NCBI RefSeq assembly: GCF_000210295.1
Contig: NC_026744.1
Span: forward strand, 2,604,001-2,668,000
Source of the DNA: Trypanosoma brucei gambiense DAL972
Taxonomy: Eukaryota; Euglenozoa; Kinetoplastea; Trypanosomatida; Trypanosomatidae
Direction: 5' to 3'
DNA: 64,000 nt
Shown: in pieces, positions 28,960 through 38,159 of the stretch
Position numbering within the stretch: position 1 is the first letter of the stretch
Layout: each line of letters starts with the position of its first letter
Program-made: the position numbers and the translations under genes
Notes under the pieces: model-generated
Databases searched by the model: none
Seen by the model: the letters and a program-made list of their open reading frames with translations, nothing else
What the model was told of the DNA's origin: nothing

Positions 28960-31377
28960 TTAGCTCCCAAAGCGCGTTAGACTCTACTACAGAAGTAGAG
29001 TTGCTGTGGCATTATTCATTCTGCACCCCACACGGTGTACCACCAGCGTTTGGGACCATCGAAGCCTGGCAGAAAAAAAGTTAGCGGGCAACCTTACGTC
29101 GCCCGTCACGTTGTGTCAAAATCGTTAGCCAATGCTTATACTGTGCTCGACTGGAGAGGGCATTTACATCTCCACGCGATTCGCTGAGCAGCGTGAGTGT
29201 TTGGGGGCCACACAACCAAGTTCGCTGACGAATATTCTGCATTGTCCATGACTATCTTCACCTTTCATTTGTCCATTTTTTTATACCTGATATACGGGGC
29301 GGGTTCCGGTGCATGGACTTACCGCGTGCAGTGCCAACCGTATTTGCATGGTTTTCCCTTCTCTTCGGTCACCACTCTTTACTTAGCCACCCCCAATGCT
29401 TCAGGTGGCGGAGCTTTCCCCCTCATTTATCCTCCATCCCTTCCGCCCTTTCCTTTTCCCCTCGGCGTCAACCACCGGATAAGTTGGTTCGCTTTCTGTG
29501 ACTACCCCCTTTTCGCCTGATCTACAACTGCTTTTATTTTCGGATGCTCAGAAGGTGTGTTTCTCTCATGTTATCCGGCATCGAACCAGGGGGATGTTGT
29601 TTCTGGCATGGAGTTCTCGAAATTTTGGTTTCGTCGCGCCATCACCTCACTGTTAGATTGGCTGTTTTCTTGCTTCGTAGACTTTTGCTTTCCAAGTTCC
29701 CTTTGCTTTCGATTGTTTTCGAGTAGATTTTGCACTTTCACCCTTCTGCGGTTACTTGCGTCACTGCTTGTGGGAAGTCTCCTTCCCCCTCCCTGCAACG
29801 GCGTTTTGCACAAAGCAGGCACAAGTCCGCAATATTTCTTTGCTGCTTTTGCTTCTGGCGGTGCTCGCCGCGCACCACCACTAGGGCGCTCAGCGGCCTT
29901 GGCGCATGCACAGCATTTACTAAGCTCTGAGCTGAAAACTCTTCCACCCTTAGCCTCGCTGCTTTTTCCTTCCATTTTCTTATGGCCATTTCTCCAAGCA
30001 CTCCCTGCATCTTGCATATACGATCTAGTTTTCCCTTTCGCACGACAGCATTTCCTCGCCTCATTTTGCAGGTTTGCCACCTCCCACATCCAAAGATGTG
30101 GCAACAGTCCATTCACACCCTTCAGAATTGCCTTTTCTCTGCTGCACCTCCAATAGCAAAGGGTGTGGCCTCACTCATTTTATCCCGCCATCGGAGGGAA
30201 CGCTTAGATATTTTCTTTCGCCTATGGAAGTATTTTTGTTGGTGAGCTGTCCTGTCAAGTTTATTCCTTGCACGTGGTGTAGGGGGAACACGGCGATAGA
30301 CCCTTTCAGCATCTGTGCCGATGCTTACTTCGGATTCGACTTAATGCCGATCACTTGTGAGACTCAGTATCGAGATCCAGTTTGGCATATTGAATTCCTC
30401 GTAGAGGGTCGTTCTTGCCGCTGAGAACCACTTGAAACTCGGAAAGTTTCTCGTGTGTTCCCTGTACCGGCGGGTATGAAGTACGCCTCCAGGCAAAATT
30501 GCGCAATACACTCGCCCACATTGTCAGGAAGTGTGGCTGGACCCAGTTCCGAACTCAGCGAGATTATGTACGCACCCGCTGCTACTGCGCGTCTCCTCTA
30601 GTGGTACGTGTTCGGTGCCAATTTCGTGGCTGCCGCGGGTTATACCAAATACTTTCACACAAACGTGTGTTTGTGGCATTTTTCTGGTGCTAGCCTAACC
30701 GATGCTCTTCCATACACTCCATTTTGTTGCGAGTCCTGTACTACACCTGCGCCATTCTTCAGGAGTGTCGTTACTCGCGAACCTTTAAAGGACTGTGCCG
30801 CTCTAATGTTCTTGTGCCAAGGAATCATTGTACATTGTGCCTCTTTATCCCGCATATGTGTTTTCCGCCAAATGAAGGACCTACCATTTTTTTTCACGGA
30901 GGCCTGTTTTTTACTCAAGTCCTTCCACTCGGGAGAGGACTCGAGTATTCCACCGTGATCCACGTAAAATTGGACCTGTGTTCTTTCCGGCATTCCCACT
31001 TGGTATCAACGGCGCTCTGAAGGTACTGAAAAAGGCACGCTTTCTCCTGAAGGGGAGGATGTAGATACTCCTAGCTGCCCCTGAGGCTGGAGGGTCTTGT
31101 TGACTTCCCTTTTCCAGAAACTGGCAACCACCCGACTTTTTTATTCACAGAAGATCAAGACACATACGGGTGCTTGACTTCCCCATCGACAGGGAGCGAG
31201 TTACCAAAACCAAAGAAAGATTTACACAAGAGCCGTTTTTTACACGTGGAACAGATTCGCATCAGCGGGGAGCATGGGGTACATTTGCACCTTTTTTTCT
31301 TTCGCGCGGGTAATGATCCGCGGCGATGCCTCACAGTACGGTATAAACTCACTTGATGTGCTCGTACGGCGCGCGAA

Positions 31378-31413
31378 CCCCCCCCCCCCCAAAAAAATAA
31401 ATAAATAAATAAA
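31378..31413. repeat. C13-A7-(TAAA)4 low-complexity tract
   Basis: Thirteen C residues run directly into seven A residues and then four TAAA units. A second C9 run lies about 30 bases downstream. It is inside the strand-switch region. Confidence 0.9.
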
Positions 31414-31799
31414 ATATTATTTTTAACGAGTTTTTATGTTGTTCCCCCCCCCTTGGGACTTGGCTGTGTTCTTGCGGACTTTGACCTGCGTAGCGTGACC
31501 CGCGCAATCATACTAAGAAAGATTCTTCTTTGAGGGGTTCTCCCTAGCACCGACCCAAGGTAGTGTAAATGGGCTCCTGCAGCTTCAGCTTACCCGTAGG
31601 GTTCAAGCACGTCCTGGAAGCAGACTATGCTTTGCTAGAGCTGAAGGCCGTCTGCCGCACCTCGAAAACAAAAAGAATACCAAGGGGAAGAAGATGGAAG
31701 GCGGCCCGCAATTACACAGATATCGAAAATTGAACGAAGTTAAGGCTACCCGATGGTGTCGCGCTGCTTGATCCTGTGGGTCGTGGTGCCCAAGTCGTT

Positions 31800-32700
31800 G
31801 CTACGGTGAGTTCCCTCCTGCGTTGCCACCGTTCGGCGTGGCGTCGCTAGAAAGTTGTTTTCTGCGCGCAGCCGTAGCCGCTGAGATTAGAATGGAATAT
31901 GGCATCTAGATTTCAGTTTATAGGGCAGTCGCCGTGTTTTTTTTTTTTTTTCGGTCACCCCGCCCGTCAACCGGGTTCCGGCTGCGGTGGGGGTTATTGG
32001 CACTTGAGCGTTGGACAGATGTCACTTGCCGAGACCGTTTGGGTTGGTTGGGACGCTGCCTGCAGTTCTTTGCTGCTCTTCGTTGTTCCGGTTGCATTTC
32101 ACTGCCTCGTTCGCGGTGCTACCTTTGCATCAAGGGGTAAGGCTTTTGGGAAGGAGGATGGTGTGCTCGCGCGAACCGTAGCAACGTTTTTACCGTTGGT
32201 TTCTGTAGTGAAGGTCGGACGGAAGGGGCGCTGGGGCCGGTAATGTAGTGAGGGCGCGGCGCGGTGTTAACCATTTTGTCTTTTCTGTGGATTCTGGTGC
32301 TACCGGCGTAAAAGTTCGTAGGTTTATCGCGCCGGTGGCACCTATGTGTGAGTGGGCGGGGGACTTACTGGATCAGGCTCCCCTGCTCTGGCGAGGCTCA
32401 GAGGTATGGTGGTGGGGCTTCCTCCCTGAAGGGTGTGCGGCAGCGATGGTCCACGTGCGGGAGGTTTCTCCGGGGATGGGTTGGTAGGCTGGTGGGAGAA
32501 AATGTGCAGCCCGGCGTTGGGGCGCCCCGAGGAAGGACTCGGTGTTTGTGGGTCGTTCGCGTTGCTGGTGTTGCGTTTTCATTACTTTCTTCCAGTTTCC
32601 GTTCATAGCGATAGTCCCGAGTATCCCGTTTGTTGTCGTTCGTGCTTGGTGAGGTTGTTGTGAGCATCCGCTTTTTTGTCATTTACACCTCCTATTGTCC
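31800..32700 (+). promoter_or_regulatory. candidate G/T-rich initiation region for the rightward array
   Basis: Plus-strand sequence with abundant GGT, GGG and GTGG runs and few A residues, ending shortly before the first rightward gene (tectonic). Position and composition resemble the G/T-rich Pol II promoters described for T. brucei. No discrete motif was identified. Confidence 0.45.
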
Positions 32701-32789
32701 ACCACTGTTTTCGGTCCTCACTTGTATTCACTTAATCGCTAGAGGAGACTTAATTATAATATATATTCCTTCCAGCCTTTCCTGAAGTT

Positions 32790-34541
32790 ATGATCCGCGT
32801 GTATGTTGCTGCAGTATCTACTATCCTTTGCGCGGTCGCGGAAAGGCCTGTGACGTATCCGATCCAATGGGATGATGTACCGTTGAAACAGCCACCCGCG
32901 CGCGTGCTTTCGTCTCCCTACCTTGGAAGGTGTGCCTGTGATGACACTTGGGGGTCGTGTGACCCAAATTGTTGTTGCGATGATGACTGTAGTGCAAGCG
33001 AGCGAAACAAGTTCCACTTTTGTTTGAGGGAAGGTTGGACCAACCATACGCTGGAACGTTGCCAACAAAGTTTCACCCCCACAAAGACTACTGTGGGAGA
33101 AAGGGGCTATATTAATAAATCTATTATTGGGCACCGTGCTTTGTGTATCATTAAGTCAAACAACGTGGGCGACATGAGCCCCTTTTTCACCCTTCCAGAA
33201 AAGGTTTCGAACCCTTTTGGGGCACACCGTCACAATCGTCTTGGCTCTAGCAACCCGAAGTCATACGAGGTGAATGGTATAGTGAACGCTTTCAAAAAGA
33301 CGGAGTCATCTGACTCGGTGCATGGGTTAAGAAATGCCGGCTTTCTTAGCATTCCCTCCTCCAGTTGGGACGGGTACTGCGTGCCAAATTCAAAGCAGAT
33401 CCGTTTTATGAAACCGATAGATTCTACAACATGTATTTATTCCGGAGAAAGAATTTGTGCTCATTTCCCAACGACGTCGTTTGCGGACTTGCTTTTGGGG
33501 AGTGAAGGGAATACAAACCCCAGGGGGCTTATTCCCATAATTCTCCAGGTTATTGATGATGTGACGGGTGAAATCCTAGCCGACATCGGTCCCGAATCGA
33601 GTCTTCCACGGGAGTTGAATAGCGCGGTTAAGAATGGCATATGCGAAAGGGCTGTCGTCCGAGCTCAGCATTCTATTCTGTACAGTTCTGAAGGAGCACA
33701 CTTGTTTATAGTAAATGCAACGTCGCGGTTGTATACTCGCCACTTGAATACGAATGCTATTGTTTCCTTGCTGTTTCAGATGGAGTTTTTCAAGGCAGGT
33801 ACCCGCCCCCCTCTTAACTATTTTTCAGGAAATATTGGGTACTTGTGTGGTTCCCGGATACGGGCGGGTGCACTCGTCGAGGAAGGTGGTAAGGTTGGTA
33901 TCGCTGAGAGGGTTTCAGGATTTTCTGTCCCGGGGACCGGGGCCTCTTGCTTTAACCGTAGGTATAGGAAAGTTGGATTTTTACACAGTGTGATAGGTGG
34001 TGGTTGCACAGTTCAAATGTCTGAGAGGGAGTTACGGGACATATGTCGTCAAAACGGAACGGGCAAGCTTTTACGCAGCATTTTGGGTATTGATACCTTA
34101 ACACTACGAGACTTCGATGATACGAATCCAATCGACCACATAGCAAAAACTGCAGACGCACACACTAACGACACGTCAAGCTGGTTGCCACTTAGGGGAT
34201 TGGATTTTGATGACATCGCACCTGAACCCTATGATCTCATAGAAAGGAGGTGCCGGAATGTTTACGTGGGGCTGAACTACAGTTTTGTGATATCCCAGGT
34301 CGGCGCTGTGGGCAATCCTCAAGACGTGATTGTAGGTGCCTTTGTGGACCCCATTATTGGCTCTTGGATGATCCGTAATGTTACTGATTTTACAATTAAC
34401 GCCACTTCTACCCAAAGATTTCGGTTTTCGGTGTCTTTCACTAGGCTAGACCGGCTTACAAACCCGATTGTTGGTCGCAAAGTGGTTTCTCCATCGATTT
34501 TCCCGCGTTTAGACGATTCAGTTTTTCACCCCTTTAAATGA
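32790..34541 (+). CDS. tectonic-family protein, ciliary transition zone (MKS module)
   Basis: A 583-residue protein with a signal peptide (MIRVYVAAVSTILCAVAERP). A Cys-rich motif GRCACDDTWGSCDPNCCCD (47-65) continues DDC to residue 67 and is diagnostic of tectonics, whose vertebrate members read C-x-CD-L-x-x-G-x-CD-x-NCCCD. The rest shows the beta-rich tectonic domain with many N-glycosylation sequons and scattered cysteines. There is no C-terminal membrane helix, as in TCTN1. Tectonics belong to the Meckel-syndrome complex at the transition zone and control entry into cilia; a trypanosome counterpart would act at the flagellum base. A probable acceptor AG at 32774-32775 leaves a 14-base leader. 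It is the first gene of the rightward array. Confidence 0.87.
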   Translation: MIRVYVAAVSTILCAVAERPVTYPIQWDDVPLKQPPARVLSSPYLGRCACDDTWGSCDPNCCCDDDCSASERNKFHFCLREGWTNHTLERCQQSFTPTKTTVGERGYINKSIIGHRALCIIKSNNVGDMSPFFTLPEKVSNPFGAHRHNRLGSSNPKSYEVNGIVNAFKKTESSDSVHGLRNAGFLSIPSSSWDGYCVPNSKQIRFMKPIDSTTCIYSGERICAHFPTTSFADLLLGSEGNTNPRGLIPIILQVIDDVTGEILADIGPESSLPRELNSAVKNGICERAVVRAQHSILYSSEGAHLFIVNATSRLYTRHLNTNAIVSLLFQMEFFKAGTRPPLNYFSGNIGYLCGSRIRAGALVEEGGKVGIAERVSGFSVPGTGASCFNRRYRKVGFLHSVIGGGCTVQMSERELRDICRQNGTGKLLRSILGIDTLTLRDFDDTNPIDHIAKTADAHTNDTSSWLPLRGLDFDDIAPEPYDLIERRCRNVYVGLNYSFVISQVGAVGNPQDVIVGAFVDPIIGSWMIRNVTDFTINATSTQRFRFSVSFTRLDRLTNPIVGRKVVSPSIFPRLDDSVFHPFK

Positions 34542-35034
34542 CAATGGTGAGTTGCACTAAATCTATTCAGCGAACTATTAACGATATCGCTCGTCCACAT
34601 AAAGCTGAAACGTCGTTATTGTTATCATTTTATTTTTTATTTGTTTTGCCCTGTAATATTATATTCGAAAACAAGACAAAGTGAGATTGAGTGTTTATTT
34701 TCTTTCCTTTTTGCGGAGTCGCGCGTTATTGTTACTTATACTAAATAACAATGGCTATTTGGTAATACATATGTGATATGAAGATAAACATGGGCTGATT
34801 TGAATATATTTCCCATTTTGCGAAGATCTGCGCAACTGATGTGATTTTACCATCACAATATTGGTGAATGATATCGTCGATTTCTACTTTTTTGCGTGAT
34901 CTTTCTCATTCGCATGCCTGCCTACCGGTACACTTTACCGAGCAAAAATTATATATGTTCATATAACATGGATGCATATATACATACATATATATATATG
35001 TCCAAATACTGATTTGTAAGTAACCACATTAGAA
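34542..35034. other. intergenic, no gene seen
   Basis: AT-rich spacer with TA-rich stretches just before the next gene (34964-35000). Probably the tectonic 3' UTR plus a 5' flank. Confidence 0.55.
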
Positions 35035-35628
35035 ATGCTACGCTGTAGTTGTGCTTGCCGCCGCGGCGTTTATCACAACGCCCCTAGTGTCTACCCATTT
35101 GTGAAACCATTTCACGACACTCCATATGATCAAGACAGGGGACGACACGATTCTGTGGGCCAGCGGTACCGCAAAAATAGTTGGCCCGAGTGGATGGATA
35201 ATGGTGCGGACGGTACTGGCTATGGAATCGGTCTCCACCGCACTCACCCGCTTTCCAGACTCCGCGGAAATCTCAAAAGGAGCCCCAGCCACGTGCCGCG
35301 AGTTTTGGGGATGATGATTCAAGGCGTTTGGCATAAGAGTGGGGTGAAGCTTTACTTTCGGGGAGGCAAACCCCCAAACCCAAGCGTGCATCCATACTTA
35401 ACCGGGGAACCGTGCCCTTTGTACGGGTGGAAGGTGACAGATGAATCTGTTATAAGGCAATTCAATATGCCAAGCATAGACGGAACTAATTTTAGGTATA
35501 AACCTTACGTTGCGTTGCAGGAGAGAAAAATAATGGGAGTTCAAGTTCCTTCAGATAGCGTATCTCTTGCTTCTGGAAGAACTACAGAGTCGAAACCCTT
35601 AGCGAAAAGGCTTTTCTTTTGGCGCTGA
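35035..35628 (+). CDS. mitochondrial protein, probable mitoribosomal mL41-like
   Basis: A 197-residue protein. The start MLRCSCACRRGVYH looks like a mitochondrial targeting sequence. The segment FNMPSIDGTNFRYKPYVALQE (about 142-162) lines up with the core of mitoribosomal protein mL41 (human: FVVPDLTGFKLKPYVSY), and a preceding GVWHKSGVKLYFRGGKPP resembles its basic N-terminal part. The protein is longer than animal mL41, as is usual for trypanosome mitoribosome proteins. The match is short, so the assignment is tentative. Confidence 0.6.
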   Translation: MLRCSCACRRGVYHNAPSVYPFVKPFHDTPYDQDRGRHDSVGQRYRKNSWPEWMDNGADGTGYGIGLHRTHPLSRLRGNLKRSPSHVPRVLGMMIQGVWHKSGVKLYFRGGKPPNPSVHPYLTGEPCPLYGWKVTDESVIRQFNMPSIDGTNFRYKPYVALQERKIMGVQVPSDSVSLASGRTTESKPLAKRLFFWR

Positions 35629-35905
35629 AAATTCCTTTGTTTTCAAATGTGTAGACAACAGGTTTTTTGGTGCACACGCTTTTCCCCGGAAGGTGGAAAA
35701 AGAATGATGCATCTGACGTGTTGTTGATGATGAGAGTTCCAGATATGAATTTGCGAAAATCGCTGCGGTATCTATGTATTTGTGTATAATGTCTTTCCTT
35801 TCCGTTTTCTTCTGTGGAATAACTTATAAGCTTTTGGCAACCGGTTTGTAAGAAGGAGGATTTTTTTTAAAAAATCGAGAAGAGGATAGGGGCTGATGCA
35901 ATCAT

Positions 35906-37081
35906 ATGCTAGATTTTCTCGACACGATTAACAAATACACTTTACGAAGCGGGTCGGTTACACATATTGGGGGAAAAATTAGCAAAAAATGTGCAGCACA
36001 GCTTGTAGGTTCGTTGGTGCTGCAAGGCCGATTGAATCATTACTGTGCAGCATTGGCTGCACAGTTTATGGTATCTTCTGAGGTTCTTGTTGTCGCTTCG
36101 CGTGATGCCGTTCAGGGAATATCATGCGAGGGTTGCGCACTAGAACGGCAAAATTTATCTTCCGTTCCTGATACGGGGGAGATATTTGGTGTTGCTACAA
36201 CTGGAAATAATGTAGTCGTTGGTTATAGTGCTGGTGTGGCGATGTTTTCCGGCAAGTTGGAGTTGGAGAAAATTTATACCTTAAGCGAGTACACTAATAG
36301 CATTCTCGGTATTGCGGTTACACCCGATGGAAGCTGCTTGGCCACAGGTGGAGCAAATGCAATTGTTACGGTATGGTCACGCGATATGAGCCCAGTGCAT
36401 TACCTTGCTGGTCACACAGATTGGGTTCGTTTTGTTAAGTTTACAATAATGGACGGCCGCGGATTAGAGTTGTTTAGTACCGGTGACGATGGACTAGTTC
36501 TGCACTGGGATCCTCTAGTTGGCACCTTGCTATCAAGAATAGACTTTTTCCACGGACAGGACATTCATGCTTTTGAGGTGTCGTGGAGAACTGGGCTCAT
36601 AGGTATTGCACGTGATACCCCGACAATCTGTTTATATAAACCCCAGATTAGTGGTATAGCGTCTAACCATGCGGTAGGAGCTGTTCGTTTAGAGCAGATC
36701 GGACGGATTGATGATGCACATCATTCAGTTCTCACAGCCTTGCGATTCTCTAACGACTCACAGTGGATTGTCAGTGCGGGTGAGGACGAGACGCTTAGTG
36801 TCTCATCCGTGTGTCAGCTAAAGAGGGTGTTCGTATGTGAAACGTTTATCGTCCGGAGGCACTGTATGACCTTTATGAATACTTTTACTTCTGTCTGTGT
36901 TCTCGCATCGCCACCTGAATCTTCGGCTATTATCGTTGTTGCATGTGCTACCGATGGCACAGTTGTTCAGTGGGTTGTTAACCCTGAGACATTTAAGTGC
37001 ACCTACACCAAAAAGCTGCAGCTGCATCTCGGGGCTCTTGTGTCCATGGATGTAGTCCGCAGCCATTCCGACTGTCAGTGA
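35906..37081 (+). CDS. WD40-repeat protein
   Basis: A 391-residue protein made largely of WD40 blades. Clear units are ILGIAVTPDGSCLATGGANAIVTVWSR, then LAGHTDWVRFVKFTI ... LFSTGDDGLVLHWD, and LTALRFSNDSQWIVSAGEDETLSV. A seventh, diverged blade ends near TDGTVVQWVV. GH and WD signatures are degenerate but the periodicity is clear. The N-terminus (about 1-45) is not propeller. WD40 proteins are scaffolds; the partner cannot be told. A short overlapping upstream ATG exists in another frame (35896). Confidence 0.82.
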   Translation: MLDFLDTINKYTLRSGSVTHIGGKISKKCAAQLVGSLVLQGRLNHYCAALAAQFMVSSEVLVVASRDAVQGISCEGCALERQNLSSVPDTGEIFGVATTGNNVVVGYSAGVAMFSGKLELEKIYTLSEYTNSILGIAVTPDGSCLATGGANAIVTVWSRDMSPVHYLAGHTDWVRFVKFTIMDGRGLELFSTGDDGLVLHWDPLVGTLLSRIDFFHGQDIHAFEVSWRTGLIGIARDTPTICLYKPQISGIASNHAVGAVRLEQIGRIDDAHHSVLTALRFSNDSQWIVSAGEDETLSVSSVCQLKRVFVCETFIVRRHCMTFMNTFTSVCVLASPPESSAIIVVACATDGTVVQWVVNPETFKCTYTKKLQLHLGALVSMDVVRSHSDCQ

Positions 37082-37283
37082 CAGGTTTGCGATGTTCTGA
37101 CCTACCATTTCCATGAATTTGTTTGTGGTGAAGTAATGGGCGGCGAAGGAGCATGTATATCACGGAACAAGTTTGCTTATACAATAATATTAAAGCTCGA
37201 GTTCATCGATTCTTTTTCCCACTTCTTGACCCCTTCTTCATCTCTTCTCTCTACTTTTTTTTTTTCGAAAAAAAAAAAGAACA

Positions 37284-37646
37284 ATGTCACTTGTGTTGGC
37301 AGATGAAGTAGAGGTTGAAGCTCGGCGCATCATTGCATCCCAAAATGCATTTGACGTTCTTGGTATTTGCCCCACCGACATAAGGTCTGATGCTGTGTTA
37401 AGATGCTACGAAACAAAGGTAGGCTTGTTTAGGCGCCTGGTAAGGAACCGATTGGCAATGGAAGCAAAGGCAAAGTTGGATCATGCGAAAATGTTGTTAC
37501 TAGACGAAACGCTTCGCGCAAAGGAGTTGGCCAAGTTCAACGAATGTCAGCGAAAAGACATGCTGACAAAAGAGGAACTGAGGGCTGTTGAAGCGCGGAC
37601 GAAATTGCTGGAACAACGTGCAGCTGCGCTTCTGCCAGAGGGTTGA
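37284..37646 (+). CDS. small J-like-domain protein lacking HPD
   Basis: A 120-residue all-helical protein. Residues about 20-75 follow the J-domain layout: NAFDVLGICPTDIRSDAVLRCYETKV replaces the usual YxxLGV...IKKAYRKL, and a second helix AKLDHAKMLLLDETLRAKE resembles the AYEVLSDPxxRxxYD segment. The catalytic HPD loop is absent, so it should not stimulate Hsp70 and would be a J-like protein. A Lys/Glu-rich helix ends the chain. The only AG after the pyrimidine/A tract lies four bases before the ATG, implying a very short leader. Confidence 0.7.
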   Translation: MSLVLADEVEVEARRIIASQNAFDVLGICPTDIRSDAVLRCYETKVGLFRRLVRNRLAMEAKAKLDHAKMLLLDETLRAKELAKFNECQRKDMLTKEELRAVEARTKLLEQRAAALLPEG

Positions 37647-37847
37647 AGTTATGTTCTTATTTCTCCTTCCCCATTCCCCTTCTTTGATTTTTTTGTTTGC
37701 ATTAGCGTTTGATGTATTTTTTCGTGCTTGCTGATGCCCTGTGTTTTCTCCACCTTTCTCCCCACATTTAAATAAAGAAGGTTTCACCCGAAAAGAAGTT
37801 ACGAGCACACACAAGCGACTCAAACTCTTCCAAAGCAAACATTCAAG

Positions 37848-38159
37848 ATGCAACAAAGTCTCATTCCTGGACACAACAATAATCGCCACCTCACTGTTGA
37901 GGAGATTGAAAACAACATTGGGGGCCTAGCGATTACGGATAACAAGCTCCAAGAACTGTTCGACTCACTGGACGTGGAGCGCACTGGCTATCTACCCATT
38001 GGGGAAGTAAAGAAATTCTACAAAGGACTCGAGCATTATGGCCTTGAACCAACTGACGCTGAGATAGAGAGCGAAATGAAGAAGTTTGCGAAGAGCGACG
38101 AAAATTTCATGTCGTACGATGAGTTTTGCTGCCTCATGCTCAGCTTTGCTCAGCGATAA
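37848..38159 (+). CDS. EF-hand protein, small
   Basis: A 103-residue protein. The segment LQELFDSLDVERTGYLPIGEVKKFY (about 35-59) is an EF-hand whose loop DVERTGYLPIGE keeps Asp1, Gly6 and Glu12. The second pair SEMKKFAKSDENFMSYDEFCCLM has a shortened loop lacking several ligands. The N-terminal 30 residues are not EF-hand. Small one- or two-EF-hand proteins in trypanosomes are often flagellar; nothing in this sequence, such as an acylation site, confirms it. Confidence 0.8.
   Translation: MQQSLIPGHNNNRHLTVEEIENNIGGLAITDNKLQELFDSLDVERTGYLPIGEVKKFYKGLEHYGLEPTDAEIESEMKKFAKSDENFMSYDEFCCLMLSFAQR

Larger units (their letters stand above)
25662..32789. other. divergent strand-switch region, probable Pol II transcription start region
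   Basis: The genes to the left all point left and those to the right all point right, so this 7.1-kb stretch must contain the start regions for both polycistronic arrays. In T. brucei such regions are known to carry H2A.Z-containing nucleosomes and G/T-rich initiation elements. The left part (26.3-27.95 kb) is A/C-rich on plus, that is, G/T-rich in the direction of leftward transcription. The right part (31.8-32.7 kb) is G/T-rich on plus. The middle (29.2-30.3 kb) is C/T-rich on plus. No convincing protein gene is seen; overlapping short open frames occur on both strands. Confidence 0.8.

Noticed and set aside
30655..30999. 114-codon minus frame in the strand-switch region
   Set aside because: It begins with ATG but shows no known domain and overlaps equal-length frames on plus.
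31568..31729. 53-codon ATG frame on plus
   Set aside because: Too short to support; considered as a retroelement remnant but no signature residues were recognised.
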